A DNA stretch of 64,000 nt, from positions 840,501-904,500 of the forward strand of contig JAUIRK010000014.1 in assembly GCA_030549495.1 (NCBI GenBank), in the 5' to 3' direction. Positions 37,475 to 47,016 of this stretch are shown here, in pieces (the stretch's first letter is position 1; each line of letters begins with the position of its first letter). This DNA is from Nectonema munidae (Eukaryota; Nematomorpha; Nectonematoida; Nectonematidae). The translations under genes and the position numbers were made by a program. The notes below the pieces were generated by a model. The model had not been told where the DNA came from. It made no database searches and saw only the letters and a list, made by a program, of their open reading frames with translations.

Positions 37475-38521
37475 TGGTATATATGTGTAAAAAACTTTAT
37501 ATAATTACTTAGATAAAAAGTTTCTTTTTAAAATGAGCTGTCATATATAAATCAATTTTTTGATAGGTTTGATTGATTTTCATAAAAAATGAATATCACC
37601 ACTGAATTCAGCATGCTTGAAAATGGGTATATATGTGTAAAAAACTTTATATAATTATTTAGATAAAAAGTTTCTTTTTGAGATGAGTTGTCACATTTAA
37701 ATCAATTTTTTGACAGGTTTGATTGATTTTAATAAAAAATGAATAACACCACTGAATTCAGCATACTTGAAAATGGGTATATATGTGTAAAAACTTTATA
37801 TAATTATTTAGATAAAAAGTTTCTTTCTTGAGAGGAGCTGTCATATGTAAATCAATTTTTTGATAGGTTTGATTGATTTTCATAAAAAATGAATATCACC
37901 ACTGAATTCAGCATGCTTGAAAATGGGTATATATGTGTAAAAAACTTTATATAATTATTTAGATAAAAAGTTTCTTTTTGAGATGAGTTGTCACATTTAA
38001 ATCAATTTTTTGATAGGTTTGATTGATTTTCATAAAAAATGAATATCACCACTGAATTCAGCATGTTTGAAAATGGGTATATATGTGTAAAAAACTTTAT
38101 ATAATTATTTAGATAAAAAGTTTCTTTCTTGAGAGGAGCTGTCATATGTAAATCAATTTTTTGACAGGTTTGATTGATTTTAATAAAAAATGAATAACAC
38201 CACTGAATTCAGCATACTTGAAAATGGGTATATATGTGTAAAAACTTTATATAATTATTTAGATAAAAAGTTTCTTTCTTGAGAGGAGCTGTCATATGTA
38301 AATCAATTTTTTGATAGGTTTGATTGATTTTCATAAAAAATGAATATCACCACTCAATTCAGCATATTTGAAAATGGGTATATATGTGTAAAAAACTGTA
38401 TATAATTATTTAAATAAAAAGTTCCTTTTTGAGATGAGCTGTCAAATATAAATCAATTTTTTGACAGGTTTGCTTGATTTTGATAAAAAAATGGACATCA
38501 CCACTGAATTCAGCATAGTTG
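37475..38521. repeat. Younger, homogenised tandem array, 150-bp units
   Basis: Seven units begin at 37475, 37625, 37775, 37925, 38075, 38226 and 38376, a period of 150-151 bp. The repeated core includes GGGTATATATGTGTAAAAA, TTATATAATTATTTAGATAA, GGTTTGATTGATTTTCATAA and ATCACCACTGAATTCAGCAT. Two subtypes partly alternate (GAGATGAGTTGTCACATTTA against GAGAGGAGCTGTCATATGTA), a sign of dimeric amplification. A TA microsatellite follows at about 38523-38540. Confidence 0.9.
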
Positions 38522-38647
38522 AAATATATATATATATATAACATTAGAAATATTTATAAAAACTTATTAATATCTGAGAAAAATAGGGGGCACTTTACGC
38601 CCCCAGCACTTGAGCGGACAAATTTAGCCCAGCACTAATAGGGTTAA

Positions 38648-39231
38648 GGTTCGGCGATAAATGCAAAGCTATTTTATTATATCACCTAATTTTTTGTCAT
38701 TGATAAAAATCAGATATTTTTGATAAAAACAATGACATCAACAAACGTTTAAGAAACATGCTTTATTAGTTATCCTACATGGAGTTAAATATGTTGCATA
38801 AATCTCAGAACTAGCGTTTGCTTACATATTTCTGCTGCATTTTAAACCTTTTTCTGTGACTCAGCTTAGTCCAAACGCTCCTGTTCATCGTATGCATTTT
38901 AAATATATTGATTGGTTCGGATGAACCCAATTCCTTTACTTCAACTTCTCTTTCCCCTTTCTGCATTGTTTCTTCATCTAAAATGAAGTCTTCATAGTCG
39001 CTTCATCTTCAAAACACATGTCATCTGCTGCGGTGGCAACAGTGAAACGGATTCTTTGCACACATGTATCATCCTGACCTTCACCTTCGTCAGTCACACC
39101 TTCAAGAACTTGTCAATCTGAGACTTTGCATTCTTTACTTCATTTAGCCTTTTCATGTACTCCCTGCCACAACCCAATTAACGTAGCTGTAATTTGTAGA
39201 AAAACAAAGTTATGAAAACAAACTAAGACAA
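38648..39231. other. Unassigned sequence between TTAA element and LINE fragment
   Basis: No gene is recognised. The stretch 38930-39180 is less AT-rich. On the minus strand it has an acidic-looking open segment with stops (around CATCTTCAAAACACATGTCA), possibly the acidic N-terminus of an old transposase. Confidence 0.35.
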
Positions 39232-39603
39232 GTGAAAAAAGATTGTTACTTATTGCTGGGATGCAATGCTATTCCATCCATCTTACAAGAAGGCATTGAG
39301 GAAAAAATACCTGAATATTGGAGGAAAAGCTTACTAGTACCCATTTGGAAAAAAGGAGATGCTTTGCAATATGGTAGTTATCGTGGTGGCAAGTTAATGG
39401 AACACGAGCTGAAATTACTGGAAAGAATCTTGCACAAGAGAATTCGATCAACTGTAAAAATAGACTCAAGACATTTTTGGTTTTTACCTGGACAGAGTAC
39501 TATAGATGCAATTTTTGTTACAAAACAATTAATAGAAAAAAGTATTGAACGAAATTCATTAGTTATCGAGGATTTTTTTTTTGAAAAATATGTGACTGAT
39601 TAA
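39232..39603 (+). mobile_element. LINE reverse-transcriptase fragment
   Basis: A 123-codon open stretch matches the N-terminal part of a non-LTR reverse transcriptase. WRKSLLVPIWKKGDALQYGS and YRGGKLMEHELKLLERILHK resemble WRxSxLVPIxKxKGD and NYRGIKLxxHxxKLxER. FWFLPGQSTIDAIFVTKQLI is the QFGFxPGxSTxDAIF motif. Similarity ends before the catalytic YADD box, so this is a 5'- and 3'-truncated fragment. The style recalls the RTE-like group, but the clade is not certain. Confidence 0.8.
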
Positions 39604-40720
39604 TTAACGTGATAAGTTTTTGAAACAATAATTCTTTTGTCTACAACCTATGACAACAAGATGAAGCTTCTCACCAAGGATGCAACACAACAGTATAATT
39701 AAACGCGACTTTCATCAATTACTACTTTTACAACTACCGCTTACCATTAATTTGGAATGTAAAACGTGTTAAAATATGCATGTTTCGTCCGCGTTGAATA
39801 TATCTTTAAAATCATAAACTTTACATATGAACCAATTCTTTTGAATCAGTCTTCAACTGTATCTTGATTAATCCTAGCATCGCATAATTTTTTAATACCA
39901 CAGACGGTCGTATTCGTACTGTAGAGGCCATTTAATTTTTTAAAATTTTTAATCCAAAAACATTTAAGTGAAGTTTATTTCTTCATCATAATGAACTACT
40001 TGAGCCAGTAGATTTAACGTCATCTATAAACTATATAATATTTATTTACTGTTATTTTTTGACAAAAAATCAATAAAAAAAACAAAGGCTGAGTTTCTTG
40101 AAATATTGGTATCATACTGGCCCTCAAAGGGTTAATCAGATTTCTATGGTAGAATTTCAAAGATTATACTTAGCAATCTTTATGAAAAATAAAATCAAGT
40201 AACATTAAATTCAAACAGAATAAATTATGATAAAAATTGCCTAAGCCTAAGTTAGTTTACGGCAACAGCCCGCTATTCACCAAAAATAAAAATAGGATGT
40301 TTTTATTCGAATAAAATACAATTATTTTTAATATTAAATTTCTTATTTTACAAATTTATTTTATGTTCTTATATGAAGACAGGGGTAGAAAACCGTTATG
40401 TGTATTGTGCATTAAAGTATTATGTGTATTTGAATTTATTCCTCTTCCAGGTTTCTCAACCATGGGCGAAAATTAGGGCCATTTTTTAAGTAAATAGTTT
40501 CCCCATTGTAAAAACAAATGTTCATATATTTTTTCAAAAACTTATTTTTACCCAAGAGTTTAATGTAGTTAGAATTTCAAGTTAAATTCTTTTATTATAA
40601 ATCTCAGCTAAAATAACACTTTATTGTTCTTGATTTATACCAACTCCAGATGAAAAATGGTTTATAAATCTATAACATGGAGTCTTTAGAAGAAAATTTT
40701 TACAAGCGCTTTATTAAACT
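39604..40720. other. AT-rich sequence with a lone TTAA-MITE end
   Basis: At 40110-40131 the sequence ACTGGCCCTCAAAGGG followed by TTAA (40132-40135) is a right end of the short MITE family; its left end was not found. At 39950-40060 CATTTAAGTGAAG and CATCATAATGAACTACTTGA are unassigned. Nothing else is recognisable. Confidence 0.45.
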
Positions 40721-40721
40721 T

Positions 40722-42600
40722 AACCCTTGTCCGACATTGTTTTTTTAATACACAAAAGGCAAAATGGACTTTACAGGCCCGAAGACTTTTTAAAACCACA
40801 AAATATATTTATTTTCGAATTAAACATTGAAAAAATATTTAAAATCAATTTTTACATATTCTTTTTGATGTTGAGTGTTCTCCACAAACGTTTTTATTAC
40901 AATGGAAACAAACTTGTTGGGCAAATGTAGCATCTCCTTTTTGTGGGTTGCAAAGTCTCCATTGTTTGTACATTTTGGAAATTAAAGCCTACTAATTCAA
41001 GAGCTTTTTTTTTGTTCTCTGCAGCTTTTTGCTTTCAATTCGTTTTTGGATGTGACTGAAAACAAGTTGTTCCGACAGTTTTCCAAAAAAGTTCTACGTT
41101 TGAACTTTCTATTTTTTTCCCATGATGGATATTTATGAACCCATATTATAAAAGCGGATATAGCTGCAACGTCTAACAAATTATAAAAGAAACACAAGGG
41201 CCATCTTTTTGTTTTTCTTTTTGACATATATCTATGCACAAGTTGATCTAAGCAGTCTACTCCTCCCTTTGTTTTATTATAATATAAATTTATCTCAGGT
41301 TTTTTTCTTCATTTTCTGACACATTGTCACTATGATGCATACTTGACAAAAACAGCATTGTTTTGTTCTTTTTTGGTATGTAAGAAGCTAAAGTAATATT
41401 TTTGTTAAATCCAAAAAGAGAACTTTTCACTTGTCTATATTTTGTTTCAAGGAACACTTTTGGTATGAAAGTTTTATTTTTTCGGAGAGTACCAACTAAA
41501 GTCACCCCGTTTTGTAATAATGTTTGAGCTAATTTCAAATCTGTAAAAAAATTTGTCAACAGTGATGTTCCTACCACTTTGCTTGAAAGGAGATGAAAGT
41601 TCCAAAACTACTTTTTGAGCCAAGCCTACTTGGCGAATATCAGATTCCTTTCCTAAATATGGCTTTGCTTTCAACGGATAAAAAGTCTTCGAATCACATA
41701 TCCAAAACACTTTCATCCCGTATTTATCGGGCTTGCTTGGAAAATACTGTGTGAATGGACCACGACCTCTATAAGGAATTAATTGTTCGTCTACAGTAGA
41801 CATTCGCCTGGGGTATAATATCTCAAAAGCAACTTACTAATTTCTTCGAATACTTCGCGTATTGGAGCTAACTTGTCAGAAGCTTTCTTTGAAGATATAG
41901 TATGTTTGTCATCAAATCTGATAAAACGGCTGATAGCTTTAAAACGGTATTGAGGCATTGTAGCTCTAAAAATAGGCGAGCCATATCTTCGATCCCAGAT
42001 CTTTTCTAGCGCGAGATTGTTGCCAGCAACAAGTATCAAGCCAATAAAGGCAAGAATCTCATGATTATCGGTTTGTTGCCATTCACTTTTATTGGATTTT
42101 TCATACACCCTTCTTGCTTCCATATTGGTATACTCTACAATTTTAGTTAGAAGAGTGTGTGGCAAAAATAAACTAAAAACATCCAAAATTTCATTCATAA
42201 GTTCCTAGGTTTTGAACGAGACTTGATTTTATTATGTTTTAAAGTCTTACTTTTATAAGAAGGTCTAGAATTCCACTTTGTTCCATCCTTTGCAAAATAG
42301 AATTCATCTAAGCTATCATGCTTGAAAGCTGAGTCTACATTTTTCTCAATAGAAAGACTGTAATTATCATTTGTATCATTGCTTTTATCAGAGTCAAAAT
42401 CAACAGTGGAATCATGTTCAAAAAATTCTTCATCAGAGCTGCTTTCTTCAGATGGAACATATTCATCTTCTGAAAAAGGTAAAGGTACCATAGGGTGTTT
42501 TCATCGAGGAGGCACCTCGAGAAAGTGTCATCGAGTGGCACCTCGTGTTTTCATCGAGAAAGATCTTTTGAATGTTCATCACTACTATCATATTTTTTGA
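40722..42600 (-). mobile_element. piggyBac transposase, nearly full length but broken
   Basis: On the minus strand four overlapping frames cover most of a PGBD4-like piggyBac transposase. An acidic Ser-rich N-terminus (SEDEYVPSEESSSDEEFFEH) is at 42195-42491. NEILDVFSLFLPHTLLTKIV and EILAFIGLILVAGNN follow, with MPQYRFKAISRFIRFDD (41791-42198). Then come MSTVDEQLIPYRGRGPFTQY with the first Asp (41474-41803), TVDKFFYRFE with the second, LVGTLRKNK (41290-41577), and GGVDCLDQL-HRYMSKRKTKRWP with the third, then FYNLLDVAAI. The tail is Cys-rich (CFHCNKNVCGEH, about 40900). At least three frame changes are needed to read it through. A possible end, TTAA followed by CCCTTGTCCGAC, lies at 40722. Confidence 0.85.
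42485..42565. repeat. Palindromic CATCGAG repeat
   Basis: GGTGTTTTCATCGAG, GGCACCTCGAG, GTCATCGAGTGGCACCTCG and TGTTTTCATCGAGAAAG form overlapping inverted and direct repeats. A related stretch, GGGGTCTTTTCATCGAGAAA, occurs at 1895-1915. It looks like a very small insertion with inverted ends (GGTGTTTTCATCGAG) placed at the 5' part of the piggyBac transposase. The class is unknown. Confidence 0.35.
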
Positions 42601-43029
42601 GTTCTTTCTCAAGAATAAAATTTCATCCATGTTTAGAAAAAAAAATAAAAAAAATCAAGCAAAAACTAAGTAATGGAACAATTTAAAACGCTAAAATTTT
42701 TTTAAAAAATACTATAAATGTATAAATAATATAAAACTTAAATATTTAAAAAATCTATATTTTTAGGTATATACTTTTGTGGGCCTTAAAGGCCCTGATA
42801 TTTCCTTTATGGGAAAAATTGTGTTTTTGCATCATAATTTACAATTAAAAAAAAATTTGTTAAAAAGTTTATTTAAAACTTTTAAAAAGATATTAATCTA
42901 GGAATTCTTTTATTTTTGTACTCTAAAATTCAAAAATATAAAAATTCTTCATTTTTACAGGCCTACGGGCCTATCAGGTTCGGTTTTTTCGGATGTGGGT
43001 AGGGATAAAGAATTCAAATTAAAGTTTAT

Positions 43030-43147
43030 CCCTTTGAGGCTGTGTGACACCTGTGTATCAAGAAATAATAATCGTCTGCTTACAACATACAAAATTACAT
43101 TGAAAAAAAGCAGACCATTATTCTTCAAAATTCTAGTCCTCAAAGAG
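43030..43147. mobile_element. TTAA-type piggyBac MITE
   Basis: The element is 118 bp. Ends are CCCTTTGAGGCTGTGTGA and (reverse complement of right) CTCTTTGAGGACTAGAA, followed by TTAA at 43148-43151. The left duplication is TTAT, one base off. Inner ATCGTCTGCTTAC and AAAGCAGACCATT carry the family motif in both orientations. Confidence 0.7.
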
Positions 43148-43559
43148 TTAAGAAAAGGTGAATGATTTTTAGCATTTTTTTTTATTCATATTGGAGGTTT
43201 TAAAATTTTTAAGAATCTCAGTGAACGATTTAATAGTTTGTGTATCTTATAAATATTTTATGGTGCAGTACAACGACGGGTAATTTTTACCCATAAATCT
43301 TTACTTATCTGTTATTTGTGTATATCTGGTTTTAATTATGTATAGTTAATTAATATATTAAGTTAAATTAATAAAATTAAGTTTTAAAATTTCAAAATTT
43401 TATTTAATAAATGAATAAAATTAAACACTAATAAATTCTCAATAATGTTTATTAAAACAACTTTAACATATTTTACAAAAATGTTCTAAGCAAATTACTT
43501 TTTTGTATGACATACAAAGAGATTGGGATATTATGTCTTGCAAACTTAATATCTTTTGA

Positions 43560-44190
43560 GTTTCTTCAATTTTTCACTACTTAGCATTCATTTTGGATGT
43601 TCTATCCGTTTTAGTATTTTTAGTATAATCTCATCTCATCAATTGTTAAGCAAGCAGGAGCAACAATATATTCTCATAATAGAGTAAATATTCGTTCACT
43701 GATAAATCTTACCGATGCGAATTGATCTCCTTTGTCTTTTCGTAACCTATCATCAAAACGAAGAAAACTATTTATTTCAAGATCTTTTTCTGGGAAGGGC
43801 AACTAAACATTCGATGGCCATATTTGGTTGCCCAATGTTATTTAGTTGATCAAAAGGGCTTTTTATGCCACTCCTAATATACGTAACCCATCAAAAGCCT
43901 TTATTTCTGTCTTAGAAAACAAGTTCCATTTTTTCTAAGTTTTTCACATAAATTATGAGAATTTGGCTGTCTTTTAGCATAAAGATTGGTGTATAATAAT
44001 GTAGAATCGTCAATTAGTTCTTAACAAAACAGCATAGATTCTAATTCGCTTCTTGGCTTTATTTTAAGAGTAACTTTGAAAGGTCTTCTGTTTCTAAAAA
44101 CATTTGCCAAGCATTGTCGGCCTGAAAACGATTGTTTTCGATTCTTCATATTATTCATTATGTCCTGCGAGGTTCAATGAAAGAAGATTT
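43560..44190 (-). mobile_element. piggyBac transposase relic, N-terminal half
   Basis: On the minus strand, broken frames read TEIKAFDGLRILGVA, NQIWPSN, and INSFLRFDDRLRKDKGDQFA with VRFISEPIF. These follow the order of the piggyBac segment KAFxGLxIL ... RFxxIxRFLRFDD ... DKLxPIRxxF. It is a separate copy from the one at 40722-42600. Catalytic motifs and ends are not visible, and several breaks are present. Confidence 0.5.
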
Positions 44191-44599
44191 GGTCTGAAAA
44201 CAAATTAATTTTATATAAATTTATTTGATCTGCCTTTAATTTTCACTTATAGTGAGAGCTGGAGCCACAGCTGGAATACACTATGGATCCAGTGCCTAAT
44301 CTATTTCAAGCCAGCTCCCAAGCCCTCACTACTACTATATATTTTTTTGAAAAACGCCCTTTCGTCAATACCAATTTTTTGTGCAATCTTTCAAAAAGAA
44401 ATTATCAACTCAAAATAAGCGTTTTGAAATTACCTATGCATTATAGTATGCAAATATCACACTTTATCTGAAAAAATTGAGAAAGCTACCTTTTTTAAAT
44501 ATAACTATTTAAAAAATTTGATTGAATAATAGTTTTATTATTTCAAAAGTGAAAAGATGACTATAATTCTTCTTATTTATAGCTTTATTAGCCCGTTTC

Positions 44600-44700
44600 T
44601 ATACGGGATTGCTGTTTGAGATGAATCTCCTCCATCTGGTCCTGTCCATCGCTATTTCGTAGTCAATATTGAGGTCGAGATTCTGAAAAAATAACCTCAT
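44600..44700. repeat. Conserved repeat with short hairpin
   Basis: CCCGTTTCTATACGGG forms a small hairpin, followed by GATGAATCTCCTCCATCTGG and TCCTGTCCATCGC. It is less AT-rich than its surroundings and has the look of a dispersed-repeat 3' end, but I cannot name the family. Confidence 0.3.
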
Positions 44701-44744
44701 GTTAATTTCACTTAAACAGCCGATTTAATGGATATTATATTACA

Positions 44745-44880
44745 CTATAAGGCCTAGTGGTGGGAGCGTAGTCGTCTCTATCCAGATAGTCTGCGTTTGA
44801 TTCCCGATCGTCTACTATCCCTACCATCTGTCCAGCTGTGGGGGATTATTCTTCCCTTGGATGCGATACCAACAACTAAA
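44745..44880 (+). mobile_element. tRNA-derived SINE, second family, + copy
   Basis: The tRNA-like head has GGCCTAGTGGTGGGAGCG (A-box region) at 44751 and the B-box-like GCGTTTGATTCCCG near 44794. A body follows, with CTACCATCTGTCCAGCTGTG. The head matches the minus-strand copy at 56397-56505 (GGCCTAGTGGTGGGAACG, GAGTTCGAAACCCG). The family differs from the SINE at 18407. Confidence 0.65.
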
Positions 44881-45487
44881 AAAATATAATCACCGAATGA
44901 TCTACAAAAATGATTTCTTCTTTGTTTCTTTCAACAAGTGATCAGTGGCGCGCATCCTCATGACTATGCCTGTTGTACGATGATTTGCAAACAATGACTA
45001 ATTTTCTTGCATTTATTATGTGAGTACTACGTAAGAATGTTCATTGTTTAATTTTGTGTTTGAGAAGATAAATACTATCTTAAGTAACTCCTTAATCTAC
45101 ATGACAATAAACTTTAACTATTACTTCAATTTTTTCTATTTTATTTAATATACTTATGGTGAGACATAATTTATTCAATAGAAAATTTGCGTATAATTAT
45201 TTTCTACTCTAAAATCATTATTATTCCATTACTGAAATGTCAATATATACGAATATTCATAATAAAGTTAACGCTGAAGTATTTTTATCTCTTGCAAAGT
45301 AATATCTTTTCCAAAATAACGTAATACAAAATATTTTTGTGCTTAAGAAATTGAGAATGGTAAGACAGCTTTGAATTTTGATATCTTAACTGAAATTCTT
45401 TCTTATTTTCTTCGTATGCCTTACTTGTGCCCCTTACAAGTGTTGAGGATAAATTTTACATAATATCATTTTTTTTTATAAAAAGTG
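44881..45487. other. AT-rich sequence, nothing recognised
   Basis: No coding similarity, terminal repeats or RNA-like structures were noticed in this stretch. Confidence 0.5.
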
Positions 45488-45612
45488 TTAGGACCAGAAA
45501 TTTGAAGCGTAATCGTCTTGTTTCTCTTTGAATGGAATTTTAATTATATATATATATAAAGCAGGCTAATTTCACTTCTTGGGGCATTGATCTCACATTG
45601 GTCCTCAAAGCG
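45488..45612. mobile_element. TTAA-type piggyBac MITE
   Basis: The left end GTTAGGACCAGAAATTT is eroded by a few bases. The right end is ATTGGTCCTCAAAGCG. Inner TAATCGTCTTGTTTCTC and TAAAGCAGGCTAATTTCAC align with the copy at 11962-12062. Target sites have decayed from TTAA. Confidence 0.5.
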
Positions 45613-45801
45613 TCAATATCTCCTTAGTTAAAAAACATTATTACAATTTTCACAGCGGCATAAGTATCCAGCTTTCGAAAAAGCGGCAACTGCCATTGCA
45701 ATTTCATTATTTTAAGTAACTTTCAAAATTCCTCAATACAAAATTGGAATATTTAAAAAGTGTTTACATATCAAAATCTCATTCTATTGAAGGCGCTAGA
45801 G

Positions 45802-46197
45802 CAGGGGCGGAGAACCTTTTTGACTAAAAGAGCCCAAAAAAGACATTTTTTTAAATCTAATCTTCTGAGAGCCATATATATTTTTAAATACTGATTACAA
45901 TTAAATGGAAAAAGAAGACCAACAATTTTATAGTATAATAAGACTTTGAATTTATTTTATACAAGATTGTTTTATCGAAGTTATTTATTAATAAGCAAAG
46001 TCTGCATCATCATCAGTTTTATTTGTGTCGTCGTGATTCGTAATGATGACGATTAAGAGAGTGTAGAATTGGCAAGAAGGATATGCATTATCGCAATACC
46101 TCCCTTTATCCTGAAGGCCACCTAATTTATTTGAGGGCCAGATGCAGTCATCAAAAGAGCCATGTCTGGCTCGCGAGCCATAGGTTCCCGACCCCTG
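45802..46197. mobile_element. hAT MITE with perfect 8-bp target duplication
   Basis: The element is 396 bp, with ends CAGGGGCGGAGAACCTTTTT and (reverse complement of right) CAGGGGTCGGGAACCTATGG. It is flanked by CGCTAGAG at 45794-45801 and again at 46198-46205. Subterminal segments are G/C-rich and complementary (GAGAGCCATATAT against GCGAGCCATAGG). It is non-coding. The perfect duplication marks it as one of the younger insertions here. Confidence 0.85.
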
Positions 46198-46204
46198 CGC
46201 TAGA

Positions 46205-46335
46205 GGCTCAGATGAAAATGTTCCTTATATAGAGTTAACACCAGCTTACCAGAATAAATTGAAGGCACTACGGACTCAAATGAAAGTTTTCATTATATAG
46301 AGGTTAACACCAGCCTACCATAAAAAGTGAAGCTA
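46205..46335. repeat. Two-unit local tandem duplication
   Basis: Two units of about 65 bp share ACTCAAATGAAA-like starts, TATATAGAG(G)TTAACACCAG and CTACC(A)AGAATAAA-like ends (about 46206-46270 and 46271-46335). The hAT MITE at 45802 inserted at the edge of the first unit. Confidence 0.5.
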
Positions 46336-47016
46336 AAAAAGTTTTCACTGTTTAGCTGTGTTCACTAGTTTTGTCGAGTCGGAAATTAAAAATAGATAGG
46401 AGTCGCAGTCAGATTTTTTTTATATTAAAAAATAATATTTAATGAAAAAAGTCTTATTTCCGTCAGCATATGTAGTAGCTCTTATTTTGTCGAATTCGGA
46501 ATTGAAGAGTTGCCTTTAGAGATTTTACTGTGTGAGAAGGTATTTAATCTTTTTAAATTAATTTAGCTGGTTTTTTTGATACTATTCAAATATCACTTTT
46601 TTTTTAACTCACCCCCTTTGGTACTTCATTTTTTAATTGAAGAAATATTTTTCCAAAATTCTCATCTTTTTCATAAAAAATATATTGTGAGTGAAAAGAA
46701 CTAACCTTGTTTTTATTAATAATTTGTGATTTTGTTGAGGAAATGCTCTTTTTGAAAAAAAGATCCGATTTTAATACGTAACTAGGAACAAACATAATCT
46801 TTTGTGTGGAGGTTAAATTTCTAGTTAACAAAATTTCGATTAAATGTTCACCCAAAAACAAAGCTTCTGGCAACTTTGGCAATACTGCATGTCTCCCGTC
46901 GAGGAACACCTCATGATTTTCCGTAGAAATCAAGATTTTTATGTGTAAAACTTTGTCTAACTTTTTTCATAAAACGCAATGCCCACTTGCAAAATGCTTT
47001 AGGCATTAAATGATTA

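Larger units (their letters stand above)
36394..38643. mobile_element. Non-autonomous TTAA (piggyBac-type) element filled with tandem repeats
   Basis: This 2,250-bp element is flanked by TTAA at 36390-36393 and 38644-38647. Both ends read inward CCCTATTAGTGCTGG, identical for 15 bp. Next to each end is a short palindrome, GGGCGTAAAACGCCC on the left and GGGGGCACTTTACGCCCCC on the right. The TTAA duplication, CCC start and subterminal palindromes fit piggyBac. No transposase is encoded. Most of the interior (36786-38521) is two consecutive arrays of units about 150 bp long. The family is presumably mobilised by a piggyBac transposase elsewhere. Confidence 0.85.

Noticed and set aside
37475-38521. 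Regular repeats resembling a CRISPR-type array
   Set aside because: The repeats are contiguous 150-bp units with no unique spacers, the genome is eukaryotic, and the array lies between transposon ends.
46604-46933. 109-codon open stretch on the minus strand
   Set aside because: There is no recognisable motif and it is rich in Phe, Ile and Lys as expected for AT-rich DNA. It could be an old coding fragment (SSFHSQYIFYEKDENFGKIF), but I cannot support a call.
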